Of a DNA stretch of 64,000 nt, positions 1 to 7,782 are shown piece by piece (the first letter of the stretch is position 1; the number at the start of each line of letters is the position of its first letter). Origin of the DNA: VAYN01 sp964540905. Its GTDB lineage: Bacteria > Actinomycetota > Thermoleophilia > Solirubrobacterales > 70-9. The translations under genes were made by a program, and so were the position numbers. The stretch covers positions 1 to 64,000 of the forward strand of contig CAZIOS010000008.1 of assembly GCA_964540905.1 (NCBI GenBank). The letters run 5' to 3'. A model generated the notes under the pieces. That model searched no databases. It saw only the letters and a program-made list of their open reading frames with translations, and had not been told where the DNA came from.

Positions 1-706
<706 letters not shown>

Positions 707-707
<1 letters not shown>

Positions 708-1126
708 TGCTGATGCCGAAACGGGTCAAGCACCGCAAACAGATGCGCGGCCGGATGCGCGGCAACACCAAGGGCGGCAGCACCGTCGCCTTCGGCGAGT
801 ACGGGCTGAAGTCGCTCGAGCGCGGCTGGATCACCAACCGCCAGATCGAGGCCGCCCGCGTGGCGATGACCCGCAAGATCAAACGTGGCGGCAAGGTCTG
901 GATCAACGTCTTCCCCGACAAGCCCTACACGAAGAAGCCGGCTGAGACCCGGATGGGCTCCGGCAAGGGCAACCCCGAGGGCTGGGTCGCGGTGATCAAG
1001 CCCGGCAAGGTGATGTTCGAGCTCGCCGGCGTCCCCGAGGACCTGGCGCGCGAAGCGCTGCGCCTGGCCGGCCACAAGCTTCCGGTGAAAACGAAATTCG
1101 TCGTCCGCGAGGGGGCCGAGGGCTGA
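707..1126 (+). CDS. rplP: 50S ribosomal protein L16
   Basis: L16 (139 aa) contacts 23S rRNA near the A-site tRNA and the peptidyl transferase centre. The N-terminus MLMPKRVKHRKQ and the GNTKGG and GSGKGNPEGWVAV segments are typical. Length is normal. I took the ATG at 707, which overlaps the rpsC stop, because family members usually begin ML(M/I)P; the in-frame ATG two codons later is an alternative. The stop overlaps the start of rpmC. Confidence 0.97.
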
Positions 1127-1341
1127 TGAAGGCTGCCGAGGTCCATAACCTCAAAGACGACGAGCTGGTGGCGAAACTGATCGACGCCAAACAGGAGGCG
1201 TTCAACCTGCGCTTCCGCCACGCGACCGGCGAGCTCGAGAACACCTCCCGCCTCGGCGACGCCAAACGCGACGTGGCGCGGTTGCTGACGGTGGCGCAGG
1301 CGCGGGGCATCGATGTTGAGAAAGAGACGAAGCGGATATGA
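1126..1341 (+). CDS. rpmC: 50S ribosomal protein L29
   Basis: L29 (71 aa) is a two-helix protein at the peptide exit tunnel, where trigger factor and SRP dock. The segments EAFNLRFRHATGELEN and AKRDVARLLTV match the family, and the length is normal. The start overlaps the rplP stop. The end overlaps rpsQ by four bases (ATGA), so translation of the two is probably coupled. Confidence 0.96.
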   Translation: MKAAEVHNLKDDELVAKLIDAKQEAFNLRFRHATGELENTSRLGDAKRDVARLLTVAQARGIDVEKETKRI

Positions 1342-2060
1342 GCGACGACGAGCAGAAAAAAGACGAGACGACCGAGGAGACTCCGGTACAGGACGAGGGC
1401 ACCCCGTCGGCGGGTCCTGTCGCGGATGAGGGGTCCTCGTCCTCGCGGGACGACGCTGCGGGCGAAGACCCCTCATCCGCGCCACCCGCCGAAGAGGCGC
1501 CCGCGGCTGACGCCGCCGACACCTCCGACGTCGAGGGTTCTTCTGACGATGCTCCTGCCGCCGAGAAGGAGGAGGCGCCTGCGCCTGCTGCTGAGCCGGA
1601 TCCGGAGGACGAGCTTCCTCGGAAGGAGCGACTGCGGCTGCAGCGCTCGCGCCGGCCGCACGAGTCGAAGCCGGCCCAGACTCCCGAGGAGCGCGCCGCG
1701 GCGCGGCTGCAGGCGCGCAAGCTCAAGGCCGCCGCGCGGCGCAAGGAACGCGCCGCGGCCAAGGCCGGCAAGGGCGCGCCCGGTACGGGGACGCCGCCGG
1801 CCGAGCGTGAGTCCAATGCCGCCAAGGTCCGCCAGGGCATCGTCGTCTCCAACAAGGGCGACAAGTCGATCACGGTGCGGATCGACATCGCTCGCCGCCA
1901 CCCGACCTACGAGAAGATCGTCCGCCGCTCGCGCACGCTGCACGCGCACGACGAGCGCAACGAGGCCGGCGAGGGCGATGTCGTGCGGGTGATCGAGACC
2001 CGGCCCCTGTCCAAGACCAAGCGCTGGCGGCTGGTCGATGTCGTCGAGAAGGCGAGGTAG
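1338..2060 (+). CDS. rpsQ: 30S ribosomal protein S17 with a long N-terminal extension
   Basis: S17 binds the 5' domain of 16S rRNA. Normal S17 is about 80-90 aa; this is 240 aa. The conserved core is only the C-terminal part, from about residue 158 (VRQGIVVSNKGDKSITV, then RRHPTYEKIVRRS and ETRPLSKTKRWRL). The first ~150 residues are low complexity: an acidic Glu/Ala/Ser/Asp stretch, then a basic Arg/Lys/Ala stretch (about 92-150). Residues 25-51 are encoded by a palindromic element that recurs in rpsE. The ATG at 1338 overlaps the rpmC stop, and no start nearer the core has a clear ribosome site, so the extension is probably translated; this is inference. Confidence 0.93.
   Translation: MSDDEQKKDETTEETPVQDEGTPSAGPVADEGSSSSRDDAAGEDPSSAPPAEEAPAADAADTSDVEGSSDDAPAAEKEEAPAPAAEPDPEDELPRKERLRLQRSRRPHESKPAQTPEERAAARLQARKLKAAARRKERAAAKAGKGAPGTGTPPAERESNAAKVRQGIVVSNKGDKSITVRIDIARRHPTYEKIVRRSRTLHAHDERNEAGEGDVVRVIETRPLSKTKRWRLVDVVEKAR
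1407..1492 (+). repeat. Palindromic element, copy 1, inside rpsQ
   Basis: The core inverted repeat is CGCGGATGAGGGGTC near the left end, with its exact complement GACCCCTCATCCGCG near the right end. Outer arms TCGGCGGGT (1407-1415) and ACCCGCCGA (1484-1492) also pair. The middle can fold into two small hairpins (TCGTCC/GGACGA and CGC/GCG), giving a cloverleaf-like outline. The 80 bases 1410-1489 are identical to 5661-5740 in rpsE at all but two positions and are read in the same frame. This is not a terminator: it lies in the middle of an open frame. Confidence 0.85.
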
Positions 2061-2063
2061 GAC

Positions 2064-2435
2064 GTGATCCAGCAGGAGTCGAGACTGAAGGTCGCCGACA
2101 ACTCGGGCGCCCGCGAGATCCTCTGCATCCGGGTCAAGGGCGGCTCGCACCGCCGCTACGCCAGCGTCGGCGACGTGATCACGGCGACGGTGAAACAGGC
2201 CAGCCCGGGAGGCGGCGTCCGCAAGGGCGAGGTCGTGCAGGCGGTCGTCGTCCGCACCCGCAAGCCGCTCGGCCGCCCCGACGGCACCTACATCTCCTTC
2301 GACGAGAACGCCGCGGTGCTGATCGACCCGGCGAACAACAACCCGCGCGGGACCCGCATCTTCGGCCCGGTGGCGCGCGAACTGCGCGATCGCAACTTCA
2401 TGAAAATCATCTCGCTCGCGCCCGAGGTCCTCTGA
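2064..2435 (+). CDS. rplN: 50S ribosomal protein L14
   Basis: L14 (123 aa) sits at the subunit interface and helps form bridge B8. MIQQESRLKVADNSGAREI, GGSHRRYASVGD and the C-terminal FGPVARELRD are diagnostic, and the length is normal. The start is GTG three bases after the rpsQ stop. The stop overlaps the rplX ATG. Confidence 0.97.
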   Translation: MIQQESRLKVADNSGAREILCIRVKGGSHRRYASVGDVITATVKQASPGGGVRKGEVVQAVVVRTRKPLGRPDGTYISFDENAAVLIDPANNNPRGTRIFGPVARELRDRNFMKIISLAPEVL

Positions 2436-2770
2436 TGCCGAAGTCGATGCGGATCCGGACCGACGACCAGGTGGTCGTGACCAGCGGCAAGGACGCCGGC
2501 AAGACCGGCCGCGTCGTGCGGACCGAGCCGAAGAAGCGGCGCGTCTACGTCGAGGGCCTGAACATGGTCAAGCGCCACGAACGGCCGCGCTCGACCGGCG
2601 ACATGCAGAGCGCCAACCCCGGCGGCATCGTCGAGAAGGAGGGTCCGATCGACGTCTCCAACGTGATGCTGCTCGATCCCAAAGGCAACAAGGGAACCCG
2701 GGTCGGCGTCCGCCGCGAGGGCGGCAACCGCACCCGTTACGCCAAGCGCAGTGGGACGGCGATCGACTGA
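2435..2770 (+). CDS. rplX: 50S ribosomal protein L24
   Basis: L24 (111 aa) is an early assembly protein of the large subunit and lies near the exit tunnel. The KOW motif is visible (VVVTSGKDAGKTGRVVR, residues ~13-29), followed by VEGLNMVKRHERP. Length is normal. The start overlaps the rplN stop and the stop overlaps the rplE start by one base each. Confidence 0.97.
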   Translation: MPKSMRIRTDDQVVVTSGKDAGKTGRVVRTEPKKRRVYVEGLNMVKRHERPRSTGDMQSANPGGIVEKEGPIDVSNVMLLDPKGNKGTRVGVRREGGNRTRYAKRSGTAID

Positions 2771-3579
2771 TGGAGGCGACCGCGACCCCGACCTCGCAGG
2801 CGGCACCGCCGCCGCGCCTGCGCGAGCGCTACGAGCAGGAGATCCTGCCCGAGCTGACCAAGAAATTCGGCTACTCGACGCCGATGGAGGCGCCGCGCCT
2901 GCTCAAGATCACCCTCAACATGGGACTCGGCACCGAGAAACAGGACAAACGCTCCTTCGAAGCGGCCCAGGGTCAGCTGGCGACGATCGCCGGCCAGTAC
3001 CCGAACGTGCGCCGTGCCCGCAAGTCGGTCGCTTCCTTCAAGCTGCGCGAGGGGATGCCGGTCGGCGTCTCGGTGACGCTGCGGCGGGCCCGCATGTGGG
3101 AGTTCCTCGATCGCCTGACCTCGATCGCGGTGCCGCGGATCCGCGACTTCCGCGGCCTCAACCCGCGTTCCTTCGACGGCCGCGGCAACTACTCGATGGG
3201 CGTCAAAGAGCAGCTGATCTTCCCCGAAATCGACTACGACTCGGTCGATGTCGTGCGCGGCCTCGACGTCACGATCACGACCTCGGCCAAGACTGACCTC
3301 GAGGCCTTCGAGCTGCTGCTGGCGCTCGGCATGCCCTTCGCCCAGGAGGGCCGCCCGGGGCAGGCCGCGCGGGAAGAAGCCGAAGCGGAGGCCGAGGAGG
3401 AGCAGCGCAAAGAGGAGGCCCGGCTCAAGGCCGAGGTCGAGCAGGCCGCGCTCGAGCAGCTGAAAGAGGAGAACCCGGAGGCCTACGCCAAGCCCGAGGT
3501 CGAGGATGAGGACGCCGGTGAGGGCGGAAACGACGAGGCCGACGAGGGTCAGGCCGACGAGGAGAGTTCAGATGGCTAA
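2770..3579 (+). CDS. rplE: 50S ribosomal protein L5 with an acidic C-terminal tail
   Basis: L5 binds 5S rRNA and contacts P-site tRNA. Typical segments are LKITLNMGLG (~45-54), GMPVGVSVTLRR and RDFRGLNPRSFDGRGNYSMG. The usual length is 180-187 aa. This one is 269 aa: after the core ends (~residue 192, LGMPF) comes a Glu/Ala/Lys tail likely to be coiled coil, then an Asp/Glu/Gly-rich end. The tail has normal high-GC codon use, so it does not look like a read-through error. The end overlaps rpsZ by eight bases. Confidence 0.95.
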   Translation: MEATATPTSQAAPPPRLRERYEQEILPELTKKFGYSTPMEAPRLLKITLNMGLGTEKQDKRSFEAAQGQLATIAGQYPNVRRARKSVASFKLREGMPVGVSVTLRRARMWEFLDRLTSIAVPRIRDFRGLNPRSFDGRGNYSMGVKEQLIFPEIDYDSVDVVRGLDVTITTSAKTDLEAFELLLALGMPFAQEGRPGQAAREEAEAEAEEEQRKEEARLKAEVEQAALEQLKEENPEAYAKPEVEDEDAGEGGNDEADEGQADEESSDG

Positions 3580-3757
3580 GACTTCGCAGAAGGTCCGTCA
3601 GGGCCGCAAACCCAAGTTCAAGTCCCGCAGCTACAACCGCTGCCGCCGTTGCGGCCGCCCGCGCGCCTACTACCGCAAGTTCGGCCTCTGCCGGATCTGC
3701 CTGCGCGAGGCCGCTCACGAGGGGTACATCCCCGGGATGACCAAGTCGAGCTGGTAG
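3572..3757 (+). CDS. rpsZ: 30S ribosomal protein S14, zinc-binding type
   Basis: This 61-aa S14 of the short zinc type has two Cys pairs, CRRC and CRIC, around the Zn ribbon, with RPRAYYRKFGLCRICLRE between and after them. S14 is in the head of the small subunit. I chose the ATG at 3572 because the family begins MAK(T/K)S; a longer frame upstream only translates the rplE tail in another phase. It overlaps the rplE stop. Confidence 0.96.
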   Translation: MAKTSQKVRQGRKPKFKSRSYNRCRRCGRPRAYYRKFGLCRICLREAAHEGYIPGMTKSSW

Positions 3758-3766
3758 GACGAGAAA

Positions 3767-4162
3767 ATGCAGACCGACCCGATCGCCGATTACCTGACCC
3801 GCATCCGCAACGCGATTCGCGCTGGCCACGACGAGGTGGAGATCCCCCTCTCGGGCCTGAAGATGGAGATGTCGCGGATCCTCAAGGAGCAGGGCTACAT
3901 CAAGGACTTCCAGCGCAAGCCGGCGACGGTCGGCGAGGCGATCGAGGTCAGCCTCAAGTACACCGAGGACCGCCGGCCGGTGATCATCGGGATCGAAAGG
4001 GTCTCGCGCCCGGGCCGGCGTCGCTACGTCGACCACAAGAGCGTGCCGCGCGTCAACGGCGGCACCGGAACCGCGATCGTCAGCACCTCCGTTGGCGTCA
4101 TGACCGGCCACGAAGCCCGCGCCAAGGGCGTCGGCGGCGAGGTCGTCGCCTACGTCTGGTGA
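3767..4162 (+). CDS. rpsH: 30S ribosomal protein S8
   Basis: S8 (131 aa) is a primary 16S binder, and in some bacteria it represses its own operon by binding spc mRNA. The N-terminal motif DPIADYLTRIRNA and the C-terminal VPRVNGGTGTAIVSTSVGVMT are diagnostic. The ATG follows rpsZ by nine bases. No obvious S8 target hairpin was recognised in the upstream mRNA. Confidence 0.97.
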   Translation: MQTDPIADYLTRIRNAIRAGHDEVEIPLSGLKMEMSRILKEQGYIKDFQRKPATVGEAIEVSLKYTEDRRPVIIGIERVSRPGRRRYVDHKSVPRVNGGTGTAIVSTSVGVMTGHEARAKGVGGEVVAYVW

Positions 4163-4166
4163 GCCG

Positions 4167-4700
4167 ATGAGCCGGATTGGAAGAAAGCCCGTCCCCGTCC
4201 CCGAGGCCGTCACGGTCGAGATCGCCCCTGGCAACATCGCTGTCAAGGGCCCCAAGGGGGAGCTGACCCAGACCCTCTCGCAGGAGATGAAGGTCGAGCA
4301 GGGCGACGGCGCGATCACCGTCTCCCGACCGACCGACCGCGGCCCGCACCGGGCCCTGCACGGCCTCACCCGCAGCCTGATCGCCAACATGGTCGAGGGC
4401 GTCACCGACGGCTTCGAGAAGCGCCTGGAGATCCAGGGCGTCGGCTACCGCGCCGCACTCAAAGGCAAGAACCTTGAGCTGGCGCTCGGCTACTCGCACC
4501 CGGTTGCGATCGCGGCGCCGGAGGGGATCGAGTTCGAGGTCCCGCAGCCGACCGAGATCGTGATCCGCGGGATCGACAAGCAGCTCGTCGGCCAGGTCGC
4601 CGCGGACATCCGCAAGCGCCGCCCGCCGGAGCCCTACAAGGGCAAGGGCATCCGCTACCGCGGCGAGCAGGTACTGCGAAAGGTCGGGAAGCGCGCATGA
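4167..4700 (+). CDS. rplF: 50S ribosomal protein L6
   Basis: L6 (177 aa) binds the sarcin-ricin region near the factor site. MSRIGRKPVPVPEAV at the start, and GYRAALKGKNLELALGYSHPV and RKRRPPEPYKGKGIRYRGE towards the end, are family signatures covering both L6 repeats. The length is normal. The stop overlaps the rplR start by four bases (ATGA). Confidence 0.97.
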   Translation: MSRIGRKPVPVPEAVTVEIAPGNIAVKGPKGELTQTLSQEMKVEQGDGAITVSRPTDRGPHRALHGLTRSLIANMVEGVTDGFEKRLEIQGVGYRAALKGKNLELALGYSHPVAIAAPEGIEFEVPQPTEIVIRGIDKQLVGQVAADIRKRRPPEPYKGKGIRYRGEQVLRKVGKRA

Positions 4701-5050
4701 CGGTCATCACCAAGCGCCAGCACCGGCTGCGCCGCCGGCGCCGGGTCCGCGCCCGGATCAGCGGTACCGCTGCGCGCCCGCGCCTCTCCGTCTACCGCTC
4801 CAACCGCGGTGTCTTCGCCCAGCTCATCGACGACGCCAAGGGCCACACCGTGGCCGCCGTCAACTGGATCGAGCCGGACCTGCGCAAGCTCACCGCCTCC
4901 GAGCAGGCGAAGAAGGCGGGCGAACTGCTGGCCGAGCGCGCCAAGGCGGCCGGGGTCGAGACCTGCGTCTTCGATCGCGGCGGCTACCAGTACCACGGGC
5001 GCGTCAAGGCGCTGGCCGAAGGAGCACGCGAGGGGGGGTTGGCCTTCTGA
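4697..5050 (+). CDS. rplR: 50S ribosomal protein L18
   Basis: L18 (117 aa) binds 5S rRNA together with L5. The basic N-terminus (RLRRRRRVRARI), RPRLSVYRSNRGVFAQ and the C-terminal FDRGGYQYHGRVKALAEGARE are typical, and the length is normal. Its TGA overlaps the ATG of a 16-codon open frame that leads to rpsE. Confidence 0.97.
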   Translation: MTVITKRQHRLRRRRRVRARISGTAARPRLSVYRSNRGVFAQLIDDAKGHTVAAVNWIEPDLRKLTASEQAKKAGELLAERAKAAGVETCVFDRGGYQYHGRVKALAEGAREGGLAF

Positions 5051-5100
5051 TGGTCGGCTTCGAGATCGTCCAGTCCGCTACGGTGGGCCGCTTGCGATGA
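5050..5100 (+). CDS. Possible 16-codon coupling frame between rplR and rpsE
   Basis: A short frame (MVGFEIVQSATVGRLR) begins with an ATG overlapping the rplR stop and ends in a TGA that overlaps the rpsE ATG (ATGA at 5097-5100). It has no recognised homology. It could be a translational bridge for ribosomes moving from rplR to rpsE, or just a remnant of an older rpsE 5' end. Only its position supports it. Confidence 0.25.
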   Translation: MVGFEIVQSATVGRLR

Positions 5101-5831
5101 AGGGCATGGACACGAAAAACGTCGAGACGGTGAGCCCGCGCGGGCTCGACCTGCAGGAGCGGGTGATCGAGATCAACCGCGTCGCCAAGGTGGTCAAGGG
5201 CGGCCGGCGCTTCTCCTTCACCGCCCTGGTCGCGGTCGGCGACGAAGAGGGCGTGGTCGGGATCGGCTACGGCAAGGCCCGCGAGGTCCCGCTGGCGATC
5301 CAGAAGGGCGTCGAGGACGCCCGCAAGAACTTGATTCGCGTGCCCAAATACGGGCAGACGATCACCCACAGGATCATCGGCCGCTTCGGCGCCGGCCACG
5401 TCGTCCTGCGCCCAGCCAGCCCCGGTACCGGCGTCATCGCCGGCGGTGGCGTCCGCGCCGTGCTCGAGCTCGGCGGCGTCCGCGACGTGCTGACCAAGAG
5501 CATCGGCACCCAGAACCCGATCAACCTGGTCAAGGCGACCATGGACGGGCTCGTTCGGCTCAGGCGGCCGGAGGAGGTTGCCGAGCTGCGCGGGCTGACC
5601 GTGTCTCAGGTGCTGGGGCTCAACATGAACGGAACTTCGACTGACGGGGAGCACCTGCCAGCGGGTCCTGTCGCGGACGAGGGGTCCTCGTCCTCGCGGG
5701 ACGACGCTGCGGGCGAGGACCCCTCATCCGCGCCACCCGCTGGAGATGCCGCGCCGCCGGACGCCGAGGTCCCGGTCGCTGAGACTGCGCCAGAGGTTGA
5801 GGCGCCGGCCGCCGAGGAGGCGCAGTCGTGA
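5097..5831 (+). CDS. rpsE: 30S ribosomal protein S5 with a C-terminal extension
   Basis: S5 (244 aa here; usually 165-200) takes part in mRNA helicase activity and decoding accuracy. The double-stranded-RNA-binding domain shows RVAKVVKGGRRFSFTALV and GIGYGKAREVPLAI (residues ~22-70), and the second domain shows GTGVIAGGGVRAVLE. After the core (~183) the protein runs through a ~27-residue stretch encoded by the palindromic element also found in rpsQ, then an Ala/Glu/Pro tail. I chose the ATG at 5097; the ATG at 5106 is possible. Confidence 0.94.
   Translation: MKGMDTKNVETVSPRGLDLQERVIEINRVAKVVKGGRRFSFTALVAVGDEEGVVGIGYGKAREVPLAIQKGVEDARKNLIRVPKYGQTITHRIIGRFGAGHVVLRPASPGTGVIAGGGVRAVLELGGVRDVLTKSIGTQNPINLVKATMDGLVRLRRPEEVAELRGLTVSQVLGLNMNGTSTDGEHLPAGPVADEGSSSSRDDAAGEDPSSAPPAGDAAPPDAEVPVAETAPEVEAPAAEEAQS
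5657..5744 (+). repeat. Palindromic element, copy 2, inside rpsE
   Basis: Bases 5661-5740 match 1410-1489 except at two positions. The arms extend further as TCCAGCGGGT (5657-5666) and ACCCGCTGGA (5735-5744), pairing perfectly. The outermost bases differ from copy 1 but remain complementary within each copy. One core pair is lost, where C in CGCGGACGAGG faces A on the right arm. The element is read in the same phase as in rpsQ, giving the same 27-residue peptide from the Ala-Gly-Pro-Val to the Ala-Pro-Pro-Ala end. Confidence 0.85.
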
Positions 5832-6004
5832 GCTCTTTGACGATCGAGCAGGTGCGGTCGCCGAACGGGACCAATCCGAAGCAGAAAGCGACGCTGGCGG
5901 CGCTTGGCCTGGGGCGGATCGGGAAGTCGGTCGAGCGCGTGGACTCGCCGCAGCTGCAGGGGCAGCTGAAGGTCGTCTCGCACCTGGTGGAGGTGAGGTC
6001 CTGA
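5828..6004 (+). CDS. rpmD: 50S ribosomal protein L30
   Basis: L30 (58 aa) has the family pattern LTIEQVRSPNGTNPKQKATL and LGLGRIGKSVERVDSPQLQGQL. The start is GTG, overlapping the rpsE TGA as GTGA. The TGA overlaps the rplO ATG. Length is normal for bacterial L30. Confidence 0.95.
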   Translation: MSSLTIEQVRSPNGTNPKQKATLAALGLGRIGKSVERVDSPQLQGQLKVVSHLVEVRS

Positions 6005-6501
6005 TGGCCGAGACGCCGCGCTCGGAGGAGATCGGGCTGCACAACCTGAAGCCGAAGCCCGGCTCGAAACGGCCGCGCAAGCGGATCGGGCGCGGCGAGG
6101 GCAGCGGCCTCGGCAAGACCTCGGGCCGCGGCCACAAGGGCGCCGGCTCGCGCGCGGGCGCCAAGCGCAAGGCCAACTACGAGGGTGGCCAGAACCCGAT
6201 CCACATGCGGATGCGAAAGCTGCGCGGTCCGCACATGAAGAAGTCGATGCCGTTCGAGAACTTCCGCACCAAGACCCAGCCGGTCAACCTCTCCGACCTC
6301 GAGGATCGCTTCGAGGCCGGCGCCGAGGTCAACCCCGCGGCGCTGAAGGAGAAGGGCCTGGCCAAGCGCTCGGACCCGGTCAAGATCCTCGCCCGCGGCG
6401 AGATCAAGAAGAAGCTCGAGGTCCACGCGCACGCGTTCAGCGTGGCTGCTCGCGAGAAGATCGAGGCAGCCGGCGGTTCCTGTCACACTCTGGGGCCGTA
6501 A
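6004..6501 (+). CDS. rplO: 50S ribosomal protein L15
   Basis: L15 (165 aa) is an assembly protein of the large subunit. The Gly-rich, basic N-terminal part (KRPRKRIGRGEGSGLGKTSGRGHKG, in pieces) and the C-terminal ILARGEIKKKLEVHAHAFS motif are diagnostic. The start ATG overlaps the rpmD stop and the TAA overlaps the secY ATG by one base. Confidence 0.97.
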   Translation: MAETPRSEEIGLHNLKPKPGSKRPRKRIGRGEGSGLGKTSGRGHKGAGSRAGAKRKANYEGGQNPIHMRMRKLRGPHMKKSMPFENFRTKTQPVNLSDLEDRFEAGAEVNPAALKEKGLAKRSDPVKILARGEIKKKLEVHAHAFSVAAREKIEAAGGSCHTLGP

Positions 6502-7772
6502 TGCTCAAAACTATTGCGAACGCCTTCAGCGTCGCCGAGATCCGGAAGAAGCTGATCTTCACGGCGGCGATGCTGGCGCTGTACCGGCTCGGCGCCTACA
6601 TCCCGGCCCCGGGCGTCAACGTGCAGGCCGTGAAGGAAATCCAGAACAACTTCGGCGGCTCCAACATCCTCGGTTTCCTCAACCTCTTCTCCGGCGGCAG
6701 CCTCTCGCGCCTGAGCCTGTTCGCGCTGGGGATCATGCCCTACATCACCGCCTCGATCATCCTGCAGCTGCTGACCGTGGTCGTGCCCTCGCTCGAGCGG
6801 CTGCAGAAAGAGGGCGAGGTCGGGCAGCAGAAGATCACCCAGTACACGCGCTACCTGACCGTCGGCCTCGCCTTCGGCCAGTCGCTCGGCTACGTCTTCC
6901 TCTTCCGCTCCTTTGGCAACCAGGCCGGCGCCAGCGTCGTCGGCAACCTCACCTTCGCCAAGACTTTCCTGATCGTGATCTGCCTCACCGCCGGCTGCAC
7001 GCTGCTGATGTGGCTGGGCGAGCTGATCACCCAGCGCGGCGTCGGCAACGGCATCTCGCTGATGATCTTCGCCTCGATCGCCTCCTCGATCCCGAACGGG
7101 ATCACCAAGTGGTGGAACAACCCGGACCAGGTCTTCGTGGTGATGATGCCCTTCATCGCCCTGGCGGTGATCGTCGCGATCGTCTTCGTCCAGGAGGGCC
7201 AGCGCCGGATCCCGGTCCAGTACGCGAAACGCGTGGTCGGGCGAAAAATGACCTCGGGCGGCTCCACCTACCTGCCGCTGCGGGTCAACATGGCCGGCGT
7301 CATCCCGGTCATCTTCGCCGCCTCGATCATGGCCTTCCCGCCGACCATCGGCCAGCTCCTCAACACCCCCGCCGCGCTCGACTTCGCCGCCTTCTTCAGC
7401 CCCAACAGCTGGCCCTACGTGCTCGGCGAGGTCTTCTTCATCATCCTCTTCACCTACTTCTACACGGCGGTCACCTTCAACCCGGTCGACCAGGCCGACA
7501 ACCTGAAGAAATACGGCGGCTTCATCCCCGGCGTCCGGCCCGGGCGGCCGACCGCCGAGTATCTGGACCGGATCCTCTCCCGCCTGACCTTCCCCGGGGC
7601 GCTCTACCTGGGCGCGGTCGCGGCGCTGCCGACGATCCTGATCAGCCAGACCTCGGCCAACTTCTTCTTCGGCGGCACCTCGATCCTGATCATCATCGGC
7701 GTCGCGCTTGACACGGTCAAGCAGCTCGAGGCGCAGCTGATGATGAGGAACTACGAGGGATTCCTCAAATAG
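6501..7772 (+). CDS. secY: Preprotein translocase subunit SecY
   Basis: SecY (423 aa) is the pore of the SecYEG protein-export channel in the cytoplasmic membrane. Ten hydrophobic segments are visible. Signatures include YRLGAYIPAPGV, the GGSLSRLSLFALGIMPYITASIIL region (in pieces), the cytoplasmic loop QRRIPVQYAKR and the NPVDQADNLKKYGGFIPGVRPG loop. Length and position after rplO are standard. The adk start follows after a 10-base gap. Confidence 0.98.
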   Translation: MLKTIANAFSVAEIRKKLIFTAAMLALYRLGAYIPAPGVNVQAVKEIQNNFGGSNILGFLNLFSGGSLSRLSLFALGIMPYITASIILQLLTVVVPSLERLQKEGEVGQQKITQYTRYLTVGLAFGQSLGYVFLFRSFGNQAGASVVGNLTFAKTFLIVICLTAGCTLLMWLGELITQRGVGNGISLMIFASIASSIPNGITKWWNNPDQVFVVMMPFIALAVIVAIVFVQEGQRRIPVQYAKRVVGRKMTSGGSTYLPLRVNMAGVIPVIFAASIMAFPPTIGQLLNTPAALDFAAFFSPNSWPYVLGEVFFIILFTYFYTAVTFNPVDQADNLKKYGGFIPGVRPGRPTAEYLDRILSRLTFPGALYLGAVAALPTILISQTSANFFFGGTSILIIIGVALDTVKQLEAQLMMRNYEGFLK

Positions 7773-7782
7773 GCTCTCGGCG

